Source of the DNA: Ligustrum vulgare
Taxonomy: Eukaryota; Streptophyta; Magnoliopsida; Lamiales; Oleaceae
DNA: 64,000 nt
Direction: 5' to 3'
Assembly (NCBI GenBank): GCA_963555705.1
Contig: OY743168.1
Location: forward strand, 92,792,925 to 92,856,924
The translations under genes were made by a program, and so were the position numbers. The notes beneath the pieces are model-generated. The model saw nothing but the letters and a program-made list of their open reading frames with translations. It was not told the DNA's origin and did not search any database. Shown here in pieces: positions 54,236 to 64,000 of this stretch (positions are counted from its first letter, which is position 1; each line of letters begins with the position of its first letter).

Positions 54236-56720
54236 ACCATGGTAATGATCTCTTAATTTTACTTTTCTACTCCCTTTATGTTAGTAGCGTAAATATTGAA
54301 AGTTGAAGTTCTAGAATCTTTTTGCAGTTTAGTTTTATGTATTTTTAATATTTTCTTTATAAACCTTTAGATCTGATTTTGCTGAAAACTTAATCCTTGA
54401 TCTCTGGATTTGACATTGATTCGATTTTTTTGTAGGCCGACTCGGACTGTTTTTACATTTTGTCTGGTTAAATGCTTAGGGTTTTTTTTATTTTTATTTT
54501 TGTAACTCATTTTCGTTGTCATCAGCATGAATAATTGTTGATTTGTATTTTATTTTCATGAGATTAATTTTGGCTGCCTCATTGGATGGTATTGACGTTC
54601 TCTTTTGTCCTTCTTCAAGTTCTTGATGTTTAAACCAACTGGCCAAATGTTCGATTTCTTTATTTAAGGTTGTAGTTTTACTAAATTGATAATATTTAAT
54701 GGCTTGGAATTTAAAATATTCAGTTTATGGATTGAAATATGACACATCATTTGATATGGGAAATGCTTATAGATATTTTTTCTAATCTTGATGGTGCAAA
54801 TGTATCTGATTTGAACATATTGCGCACAACTTTTATGTGTTCGATTGTAGTGGCCTGTGGGGTTGTATATGCTGCCTCCCGAAGATTTCGAGTGCTACTG
54901 TCAGTAAGGTAATCGAGTCAGTGAGAGAGGTGTTGGAGATGGCGGAGAAGCTAGAGAAAAGTAAGCCGAATGTTTCCATGAAAAAACCATTAGTGAATCA
55001 GAATGCAGAAATAAAGAATGGTAAACCAGTGCTGGGAAATGCTTATAAATTTTTTTCTAATCTTGATGGTGCAAATGTATTTTGTTTGAATATGCATCGA
55101 CCTTCCTTTTGATAAAAATAGTTGTATGAATGTCAGTTATTTATTAGTGTAAAACTTGCAATTCTTTCCCTGGTTTTTGGTAGTACAAGGTGCCATAGAA
55201 TTTGTGTGAGTAATTTCTTTTTGTTTCTTGATTGTGAAATTATTTTGTTTAATCATTAGAAGAAAAAAAGAGGTTAATTTTGATTCTTGATTTTTTTTTC
55301 TTTTTCTTTTTGATATGAGAAAGTAGGCTTTATGGGAACACGTGGATTCTCCCATTTCATGTTCAAGTTCTTGATGTTTATACCAACTGGCCAAATGTTC
55401 GATTTATTTATTTAAGGTTGTAGTTTTATTAAATTAATAATATTTTATGCCTTGGAATTTAAAATATTCAACTTAGGTTTCAAATAGTGCCTCCAAGATC
55501 AACTCCCTGTTAATTTAAAATGATTGGTAGATTGTGGTTTCTATGTTAATTTTTTATGATGAATATATACAGGGAAGCTGAGTTGGATGAATGCACGCTA
55601 TTGGATGCCTGTTTCGAAAGGGCGAGAGGGAGAAGTGGGAACAAGCGAAATGCAATGGAGAGAACTACAGGTCCAAGACACACTATTCTTTGGATTTCTT
55701 TTATATCTGGCAGCAATACCCAATTAAAAATGAGGCTATCATCTGCAGATGTTGCTGCCTATGTACGAACTTTTGCAATTTTCTCTTGTCCTGAGCTCTG
55801 TCCGTTCCTTTTTTTCCTTCCGTTTTTCAATTTTTGTAGAAACCTTCTTTGCCAAAGTCGTTATGAACAAAAAATGATTCCCATAGTAGAAGGTATAACA
55901 TAAATTCTCTGTATGCAGATTTGTATTGGTAGATGAGGTTCTTTTTTGACTACCCTCTATATTGTTTCAGTTCTCAAAATGATAAATCGCAGAAATTTTG
56001 AGCTTATTATTCTAGAAGTTTTTATATTTGAAAATTTGTATTTCCTAACATTCTCTTTGATTTACATGCTGGATTTTCACTTTAAATTCTCTTAGTGAAT
56101 CCGCTTTATGAGAATTGTTTCAGTTTTTGATGATTTATTGGAACTTAGCTTAAGTTAAATTGTTTGATCCTTTTATATTTTATTCTTCATTCTTTTAATG
56201 ATGGCATAATAATTTCTTTGCCGATGGGACTTTTGTTTGGTATGGGAAAGACATTCCGAAGCTGTGGGATCACACTGCAAACATCTTGAGGCTTTGTCAT
56301 TAGACTCCGAGAACATCCAGAATAAAGGCTTGGAGATAGTCTTTCCATCAGTTCAGGTATGGTACAGCTGATCTTTTTTGCATCAGCAATTTATAAAGGC
56401 TAGGGCCTGACTTCGTAATCTCTAACCTTTTGTAATTTTGCAACTACTTATTTGATGGCACAATAAACTGGAAGCTCGACACTCTCATGTTTATTTTGCA
56501 ATTGTGTTGATCAATAGAAATAATTCAACTCTTACATTTTCAATGCTGCAAATTTGTTTTTCATTTACAATTTTATTGGATTGATAAAATGTTTCAGCTA
56601 TTGTATCTAATATTTAACTGATTTTTTTTCTATTTCCTCATTGTCCAGCTGCCAATTGCAGAATATGAATCAACCTCTCTACTGATGCAAGCATTGAGTG
56701 AAGAAAATTGGAAATTGTGA
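54236..56720 (+). CDS. Probable spliced gene, unknown function
   Basis: Gene-like signals on the plus strand. A CT-rich leader runs to ACCATGGTAATG (54237-54248), where the ATG may be followed directly by a GT donor. Open exon candidates are: about 54851-55020 (SATVSKVIESVREVLEMAEK, then LEKSKPNVSMKKPLVNQNAE, GTAAAC donor); 55571 to about 55676 (GKLSWMNARYWMPVSKGREG, CAG acceptor and GT donor); 56251-56356 (HSEAVGSHCKHLEALSLD, GLEIVFPSVQ); and 56649-56720 (LPIAEYESTSLLMQALSEEN, then WKL and stop). The last two exons fit in phase; the middle junctions are not certain. I do not recognise the protein. Confidence 0.4.
54618..54728. repeat. Direct repeat, about 110 bp, copy 1
   Basis: Starts GTTCTTGATGTTTAAACCAACTGG and matches 55368-55478 closely. 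It sits in an intron-like part of the unknown gene. Confidence 0.75.
54758..55100. repeat. Second direct repeat pair, about 65 bp
   Basis: GGGAAATGCTTATAGAT...CTTGATGGTGCAAATGTAT at 54758-54822 recurs at 55033-55098. Together with the 110-bp pair this shows a local segmental duplication across the candidate exon at 54851. Confidence 0.7.
55368..55478. repeat. Direct repeat, about 110 bp, copy 2
   Basis: Second copy of 54618-54728, same orientation, 750 bp downstream. Confidence 0.75.
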
Positions 56721-58890
56721 ATTTTGAACAGGTGCCTGTTACAAAGCCCAAGTAGTTAGTTTTTATGCTAATGTTAGTAGATATATTATGTTGTATAGCT
56801 CCTGTATTGAACCTCTCCATTCAACTATAAATTTAACAAAGCACTCTGAGTCTGGTGTGGAATTTTGACTTGTGCAATTTATGAATATTTATTACTGATG
56901 CTGAAACTGGAATACAAACTCAAGGGAGGAACATTTTGCCTGTCCTCCAATAGATGACAAAAGTGCAAATTAACCAATTAAAATGACTGGGTAGCCAACT
57001 AAAAAACTAAAGTAGCATAATCTTTTAAAAGCCAAATAGAGTGTTTGGCCAGTTATTTATAATTATGAGTGTTTATAAATAGGAGTAAATGGGTAGTGTT
57101 GTGGGGAAAAGTGAGTGTTTTGGAAGTTGAAAGTGACTGACAGGTATATTGACTTTCATTTTACTTATTACATATGTAATTATTTCTAATTTAATATTTA
57201 TTATGTGTTTAATTAATATTATATCTCATCTATAAATTGAGAAACTCTAATTTAAAGAGTTATCTTTTCCAATGAAGAGGCTATGAGCATGTAGAAATCT
57301 GAAGAATTCTATTTTCCTGTAAATCCACTGCTCTCATTTAAGCTTAGTGATGATGGAATCTGAAGCAAAATGAAGGTTAGTATGAGAGTTTCTGCACAAT
57401 TATTTTTAATGTTCATGTGATGCTATGCATTAAGGTTGTTGAACTTCTAAAGGTCATTAGCTACCTTTTCTATCTTTTAACTGAATACAAATTACAAACT
57501 ATTGATTTCATAAAATAAAATAATATGAACTTCTTTATTCCCCATGCACTATGGTTTGTAGGTTGTGACATTATATTGAACTTAAATAAAACTTAAGAGT
57601 ATGATGAAAAATTTTGTCTCATTTTTTAGGTTTACTTCTCTGATTCAAATGTTTATGAAGTGGATTTTAGAATAACTAAACCTCAGGATAATTAAGTTTC
57701 TTTGTTTCTGAATTGTAGTGCTGAATTATCAGGGAAAGATCTTGAAGAACATGGGCAGTAGGTCTTCCAGATCTGTGGTGATAACTTGGGGGCTCAACTG
57801 TTGAGGGCATCCATCTGTTGCTTGTGAGTTATGACATCCTTGCATTTCCAGTTTGCATGCCTTGCTATGTATAGAAGAGAATGAATGGGAATCAGTCTTA
57901 CCCTTACTGCAAAACCAGATGCAAGAGGTACAAAAGTATATTTAATGTGCTGAAGATTGAAGTATCTTCTTTCTGCACAACTCACTTATTTCTGCATAAA
58001 CTATGCTCAAATTGGGGATTTGTACATTAATGGCTAACCATTTTTAGAAATATCTACACTCTTCAGTACTGTTCTTTTGTTTTATGCCTATGTCTGAAAT
58101 TAGGGACCTTTCAAAGGAAACTACATTGACTGGGAGTGTAAGATTTCCTATCAAGTGTATCCCACTCCAAGAAAATCAATGAATGCCAAGTTGCTCATGT
58201 AATTTTTCATTTACACCTTCCCCAAACGTGCAGATATTGGTCAGGTTTTTTGTTATTGATTTAGATGCAGAAACTACAGAGTACGATTTGAATCTGAATG
58301 ACCAACTTTTTTTTCTTCCTTAAATCCTACAAAAGGAAGGGAAAAAATAATCAAATATGAAACACCCAAAAAAATTGAAAAAAACTGAATTCTTGGAAGA
58401 AGAAATGATATGAAACTCCAGTAGATTATTACTAGAAATGGTTGTTCCATTAGATGCATTGCATAGTAGGAGATTAGTCATGATAATTCCCTGTGGTGAA
58501 TAGTTGGGTTTTCTTCTTTCGTAAGTACAATGATTTATCTTGCAGATCATTCCCATTTTTTTAAAAAGGTTAGAGTATTTTGATTTTTTTTTCTTTGAAC
58601 GTTTAATTTTTACATTTTACGTCAAATATTTTGTGTATATCTAATACCATGCATTGGACAGGTGATGTTGGATTTTATTTGAAAAGATCAGTATTCAACG
58701 AAAGAGAACTATATGTAGCAATTTTTTGGGTTACCAATAGTTTTTGATTGAAGACACTAATGTAGCAGTTTTTTGGGTTACCAATAGTTTTGGATTGAAG
58801 ACACTAATTTTTAATAAGGATGGGCACACCCAACAAGTTACAAATGTTGTTTTTAAAGAAGTTTTTCAAAACTTAATTTGATATTGATTA
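56721..58890. other. 3' region of the unknown gene and gene-poor DNA
   Basis: No confident ORF. A short in-frame piece after a TTGTAG acceptor (57721-57763, AELSGKDLEEHGQ and stop) could be an alternative last exon or captured scrap. A 35-nt local duplication (AGCAATTTTTTGGGTTACCAATAGTTTTTG near 58717 and 58764, with variation) is present. Confidence 0.4.
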
Positions 58891-58891
58891 T

Positions 58892-58953
<62 letters not shown>

Positions 58954-59040
58954 TTATAACGTCACTTTATTTATTGACACTTTCCACTACAAATAAATAT
59001 AATGATAATGTCATTCGTGTATCGCACGAGTATATACTAA
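57229..59040 (+). mobile_element. Possible Helitron, about 1.8 kb
   Basis: The 3' end is convincing: CGTG-TATCG-CACG hairpin (59016-59028), AGTATATA and CTAA (59037-59040), followed by T. The proposed 5' end TCTATAAATTGAGAAACTC (57229, after A) is only the best TCTATA candidate at the length of the other copies. If right, the element carries gene-like scraps (57720-57760). Confidence 0.4.
58897..58949. repeat. (TA)n microsatellite
   Basis: About 53 bp of TA dinucleotides. Confidence 0.95.
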
Positions 59041-59800
59041 TTACTATATTCAACAATGATAGTTGCCAAAAGAATTCCCTCTTAAAATTCTCGTCCAAAA
59101 AAGAGAGAGAAGGAACGATAGGGGGAAGGAAAGAAGCTAGCCATTTTTTCTGCCAAAAGACACATCCCACATTGTCCTTGCCAATCAGTCAAGTCACCAA
59201 CCCCAAAGTATAGAGCAAGTGAGCAACCGCATTTTTTGAATTAAATGGTCCCACTTTTGTTATGTTTTTGAAAATATTAAGCTATGTTTTTGTGTTCAAA
59301 AATTTGTTTTTTTTTTTTTAATTTTTAATTTTTTTAATTTTTTATGTTATGTGTGATTGAAAAGTTGAGAGAAAAATATGTAGTTAAAAAACAATTTTTA
59401 TAATGTTTTAAAACGTATATTTTTTTTGTGATTTGCCAAATAGAGACTTACATTTTTTTATAGCCTCCAAAAATAAGAATGATGTACACTAGCCCCATTT
59501 TTAGACCCTTTATTTCAATATAATGTGGATTGTAATGGTAAATTTTGAGGAATGTGTGACTAAAAAGTTGATTTTAAAGGGTGTCTGAAGAAATAAATTT
59601 TTCAGTAGTAATTTTCAGGATAATGTGTGGTTAAAAACTATGAAATCTTCTATGAATTTATGTGTAATATTATTTCATTGATAAATGTGTGGTTAAAAAT
59701 AAAAGAGAAAAATTAATATGTTTTGAAAAGGGCCAAACAGGTCTAAAAAAGTAGTAAAATTTATAAATTGTAATAATTACGTTAAATAATATATGCTCAG
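59041..59800. other. Gene-free stretch
   Basis: No gene. MITE-like phrases (59440-59760, GATGTACACTAGCCCC to GGGCCAAACAGGTC) may mark one or two decayed small elements. Confidence 0.45.
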
Positions 59801-62800
59801 TTAAAGTAATTACTATTTACGCAAATATAAAAAATGAGTTTTTGAATAATGAGTATCAAACAAGGGCTTTAAAGAATATCAAGTACACGCGAAATAAAAA
59901 CAAAAATAATATGTTGTTATTGTTATTTGTATATTTTTTATTATAGTTAACATCATTTTTATTATTATTAGTGGTAATATTAAATGAATTAATTATATTG
60001 TTTGTAAAATTTTAATATTTATTGTAATATAATAAAAAAAATTATGCGTTTTGTATTTGTTTTGATTATGTATAAACATTAAAATTTTACAAATGTTGTT
60101 TATAAATAGTTTATTTGAAATTAATAGTGATTTTTATAAATAATGTGTGGTTAAAAAATAGAAAATATTTTTTAGATTTATATGTAATATTATTTTGTTG
60201 ATAAAAGTTTGGTTAAAAGGAAAAAGAGAAAAATGTTATTAGTTTACAATAAGAATCAAACTGGGCAAAGCTGAAACAAAGACATAGGCTGACAAATGCT
60301 GACATTGCTTCATTTTTAAATGAATATCTTATAAAAATTTGATAGATACTAAGATAAAATGTGTGATAATTTTTCGAATGTGCAATGCATCAGAACATCA
60401 GTTTGATATTTCTTGAGAAACACAATTATATACATGATTTTTAAACTATAATATAAATATTTGAGTAATTTTTTTTATATAATATTATATCAAACATAAT
60501 ATACCATAATGAGACCTATTATTTCAAATGTAATGTAGTTTGTAATAGTAAATTTTTGGACATTGTGGTTGAATAGTAAAAAATCGTTTTGAGTTTATGT
60601 ATTGATTATTTTAGGGTTTATAGCACAAAACGTCCCTACATTTGACACGTATTGTGCAAAAATCACAACGTTGTGGTTTTTTATGTTGAACATCCCAACC
60701 TTTACATTTTCTTGTTGGAGACGTCATTTTCGTTATATTTAATCCTATTTCAACATTAAATTGAAATTGAATAGTAAACATGAGGGGCATTTTTGTCCAA
60801 TTCCATTTTTAATTCATTTCTTAATGGTAATTGGCACAAGACGTCCCTACGTTCATTTTTTTTACGAATAACATCCCTACATTTAGATTTTCTTGCTGAT
60901 TAGTCCCCAAATTTTACTTTTCTTTCAATTTAGTTATTCTGTATTTGATTTCAAGGTCATTGTCTTCAAACGTGTATAACTTTTGATCTACAACTCCGAA
61001 TTGCACTCCTTTTTTGCGTTGAACTCCAAATTCAACCATCTTTCTTATGATATATCATGTGCTCATTTATTAAACATTTCGTTTTTGACTTTTGTATTGT
61101 AGATACTTATTTTGTTAGGGTATCATTGATTAACGTAAATTGGTTTCTATAAATTTTATTGAAACGGTGAAATTTTAATTTTAGTGTGTGTTCGACAGTC
61201 AGCGGAATTTATAAATTGGATTTATTTGACTTTTTTTATTTTTTTAAGGTAAAATGTTTGGTTAAAAATTGTTATGTTTAGCTCCTGTTTGAGCCATATT
61301 ATAATCTCAAATCACTTTTTGAACAACACACAATTTCTTTCAAATCACTTTTTGAACAACACACAATTTCTTTCTCCAATTTTTAAAAAGTGATTTGAAG
61401 AGAGAAAATGTGTGTTGTTCAAAAAGTGATTCGAGATTATAATATGGCTCAAACAGAGGCTAAACATAACAATTTTTAACCAAACATTTTACCTCAAAAA
61501 AATAAAAAATTCAAATAAATCCAATTTATAAATTTCGCTGGCCGTCGAATACACACTAAAATTAAAATTTCATTGTTTCAATAAAATTTATAGAAATCAA
61601 TTTACGTTAATCAATGATACCCTAACAAAATAAGTATTTACAATACAAAATTCAAAAACGAAATGTTTAATAAATGAGCACATGATACATCATAAGAAAG
61701 ATGGTTGATTTTGAAGTTCAACGCAAAAAATGGAGTGCAATTCGGAGTGGTATATCAAAAGTTATACACATTTGAATACAATGACCTTTAAATCAAATAT
61801 GGAATGACTAAATTGAAAGAAAAGTAAAATTTGAAGACTAATCAGCAAGAAAATCTAAATGTAGGGATGTTATTCGTAAAAAAATGAAAGTAGGGACGTT
61901 ATTCGTAAAAAAAATGAACGTATGGACGTTTTTCCACAATAAGTGTCAAACGTATGGACGTTTTGTGCCAATTACCATTAAGAAATGAATTAAATGGAAT
62001 TGGACAAAAATACCCATCATGTTTACTATTCAATTTCAATTTAACGTTGAAATATGGTTAAATATAACGAAAATGACGTCTTCAACAAGAAAATGTAAAG
62101 GTTGGGACGTTCAGTGTAAAAAATCACAACGTTGGGATGTTTTGCACAATACATGTCAAATGTAAGGACGTTTTATACTATTAACCCATTGTTTTATTGA
62201 TAAAGTGTGTGGTTGAAAATGAGTAACAAACATGAATTTTAAAGTGTATCAAACACACGGGAAACAAATCAGTAATAATATGCTATTATTGTTCAGCAAA
62301 TATTTATAACTATTTGTATTAAAATTAAAATTAAAATTTAATTATGTATTTTATTTATTTGTTGTTCTTAATATTTTAAATTATATGCAATTGCGTAATA
62401 TTTATAAATTGTAATAACAGCGTTAAAGAATATAGACTTAGTTAAAGTAATTATGCGAATATAAATATTTGAGTAAACTTTCCATACAGTATTATATCAA
62501 ACATGCTATACTGTAATGAGACCCATTATTTCACATATAATGTAGTTGATAATAGCAAATTTTTTGAGTGTGTGTGGTTATTCAGTAGAGAATCTATTTT
62601 AGTTTATATATAAATTATTTTATTGATGGAGTTTGTGGTTGAAAATGAGTTTTAAAAAAAAATGAGATTTTGAATAATGGATACCAAGTATGGATTTTAA
62701 AGGGTATCAAACATAATGGAAACAAATCAGTAATAATATGTTGTTATTGTTCAGTCAATATTAATAACTTTCAGTGTAAAAATTATAATTTAATTACGTA

Positions 62801-64000
62801 TTTTATTTATTTTTTGTTTTTAATATTATAAATCATATGTAATTGCGTAATATTTATAAATTATAATAATTGCGTTAAAGAATATAGACTCAATTAAAGT
62901 AATTATGCGAATATAAATATTTGAGTAAATTTTCCATATAGTAATATATCAAACATGATATAGTATAATGAGACCCATTATTTCAAATATAATGTGGTTG
63001 ATAATACTAATTTTTTGGAGATTGTGTGGTTATTAAGTAGAGAATCTTTTTGTATTTATATATAAATTATTTTATTGATGAAATTTATAGTTGAAAATGA
63101 GTTTGAAAAAATGAGATTTAGAATAATAGATACCAGACATGGATTTTAAAGGATATCAAACATAGCAATAATTTATTATTTAAATATATAAATTGTCTTT
63201 TACTTTTGAAAGGAGCTATTATAATTTGAAATAATGAGACCCATTATTTCAAAATAATGTGATTTATAATAGTAAATTTTTGGAGAATATATAGTTGAAT
63301 AGCAATGAGTTTTTTTGCATTTAAAGTGAGGTTTTGAATAATGACTACCGAACATGAGTTTTAAATTAGGATATCAAACATACGCGAAATAACTCAGTAG
63401 TATATAAAATGTTGTTATTGTTATTTGTATATTTTGATTATTATTATTTGTTATCTTTAATATTACAAATCATATTTTCTGAATTATATATCATATATAT
63501 ATTATTATTGTAATTGATTTTTGAATGAAAATTGAAAAAAAATGTCAAATATGAGGGGCAAAAAAAAATCATTTATTCTTTATAGAGTCTGTTTGGTCCC
63601 ATATTTTGAGAAATTTTGGAATTATGGGAGAATGTGTGATTAAAAAGTATGAAAGATGGTGGATCCCGCAAAAATATGTAGTTGAAAATGAATGTGGGGA
63701 AAATTTTAAAATTTTGCATATAGAACAAAACTTTGTTTTGATTATTATCATATGTTATCTTTAATATTACAAATCATATTTTCTGAAATATATGCCATAT
63801 ATATTATGTGATTGGTTTTGTTGAACTAAAATTGAAAAATAGAAAAGGAAGATGTTTTTCTTCTTAAAAATTGGTTTAAAAATTTGTGTTTTTTTAAAAT
63901 TGTAATTATTGCATTAAAAACAGATATTTAGTTAAAGTAATTACACGAATATAAAAATCTGAGTAAACTTTCTATATAATATTACATCAAACATGATATA
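59800..64000. repeat. Degenerate tandem array, unit about 430-480 bp
   Basis: The same order of phrases recurs: TATATCAAACATGATATA, AATGAGACCCATTATTTCA, AATGTAGTTTGTAATAG, TTATTTTATTGATAAAG, GTTGAAAATGAG, AATATGTTGTTATTGTT and ATATTTATAAATTATAATAA. Units begin at about 60480 (split by the MULE), 62490, 62930, 63200 (partial) and 63962 (runs off the end). A related part is seen from 59800. Noncoding. Confidence 0.7.
60614..62187. mobile_element. Long-inverted-repeat MULE-type element, 1574 bp, 9-bp TSD
   Basis: Two arms of about 780 bp, nearly complementary throughout, meet around 61375-61400. The ends are GGGTTTATAGCACAAAACGTCC and GGACGTTTTATACTATTAACCC. The flanks ATTATTTTA (60605-60613) and ATTGTTTTA (62188-62196) form a 9-bp duplication with one change, and removing the element restores the tandem-array phrase (TTATTTTATTGATAAAG). 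A 9-bp duplication with long terminal repeats is the Mutator-like type. No transposase is present. Near the centre of the left arm a 33-bp piece (AAATCACTTTTTGAACAACA...) is duplicated. Confidence 0.83.

Noticed and set aside
58878..59213. Open frame of 111 codons over the TA microsatellite
   Set aside because: The frame is open only because (TA)n codes Tyr-Ile without stops; the rest shows no domain.

Overview
The window reads as nuclear DNA of a flowering plant, almost certainly a eudicot. It is AT-rich, its genes are interrupted by GT-AG introns, and it carries two recognisable single-copy plant genes: a class B heat-shock factor (HSFB1 type) and a red chlorophyll catabolite reductase (RCCR/ACD2 type). 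Almost everything else is transposable-element sequence of nearly every plant class. There is no sign of bacterial, organellar or viral gene organisation and no CRISPR array, rRNA or tRNA gene.

Layout. 1-4.1 kb: the 5' two thirds of a Ty1/copia element on the minus strand, with a flipped integrase segment inside. 4.2-9.7 kb: gene-free DNA with a pair of 260-bp direct repeats, a 1.74-kb Helitron and two MITE-like elements. 9.8-10.0 kb: a tRNA-type SINE with perfect 13-bp target duplications. 10.45-12.15 kb: a decayed FAR1/MULE-transposase gene. 12.5-18.6 kb: gene-free, with palindromes, microsatellites, an 8-bp-TSD hAT MITE and a possible two-exon gene stub. 18.6-21.6 kb: HSFB1, with HSE, TATA, two upstream ORFs and two coding exons. 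22.9-28.85 kb: a full-length but dead L1-type LINE with 13-bp TSD. 28.9-33.1 kb: RCCR, two coding exons around a 3.2-kb intron that holds a candidate Helitron. 33.8-35.6 kb: another Helitron. 35.67-36.95 kb: an internally deleted copia copy. 37-43.7 kb: MITEs, LTR-like debris and a small EF-hand gene. 43.75-49.97 kb: a complete LTR retrotransposon (TSD TTTGG) without recognisable gag-pol, carrying on its antisense strand an intronless LOG-like cytokinin-activating-enzyme copy and a second unrecognised ORF. 50.9-51.2 kb: a second EF-hand paralogue without a visible ATG. 52.67-53.95 kb: a non-autonomous CACTA element packed with subterminal hairpins. 54.2-56.7 kb: an unrecognised, probably spliced gene. 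57.2-59.0 kb: possible Helitron. 59.8-64 kb: a degenerate tandem array interrupted by a 1.57-kb long-inverted-repeat MULE with 9-bp TSD.

How parts interact. HSFB1 and RCCR lie in tandem on the plus strand and would be about 1.5 kb apart without the LINE. The LINE lies in the same orientation and ends only about 38 nt before the RCCR start codon, so it has separated RCCR from its original promoter and probably split its 5' UTR. The HSFB1 leader keeps the two-uORF layout known for Arabidopsis HSFB1/TBF1, which suggests translational control. The two EF-hand genes are diverged paralogues 11 kb apart, separated mainly by the LTR element.

The most unusual item is the 6.2-kb LTR element. It combines antisense captured plant genes with a series of short hairpins that keep a CAGAA-like loop while the stems differ between copies. 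All family assignments were made by reading motifs; no database search or alignment was run.
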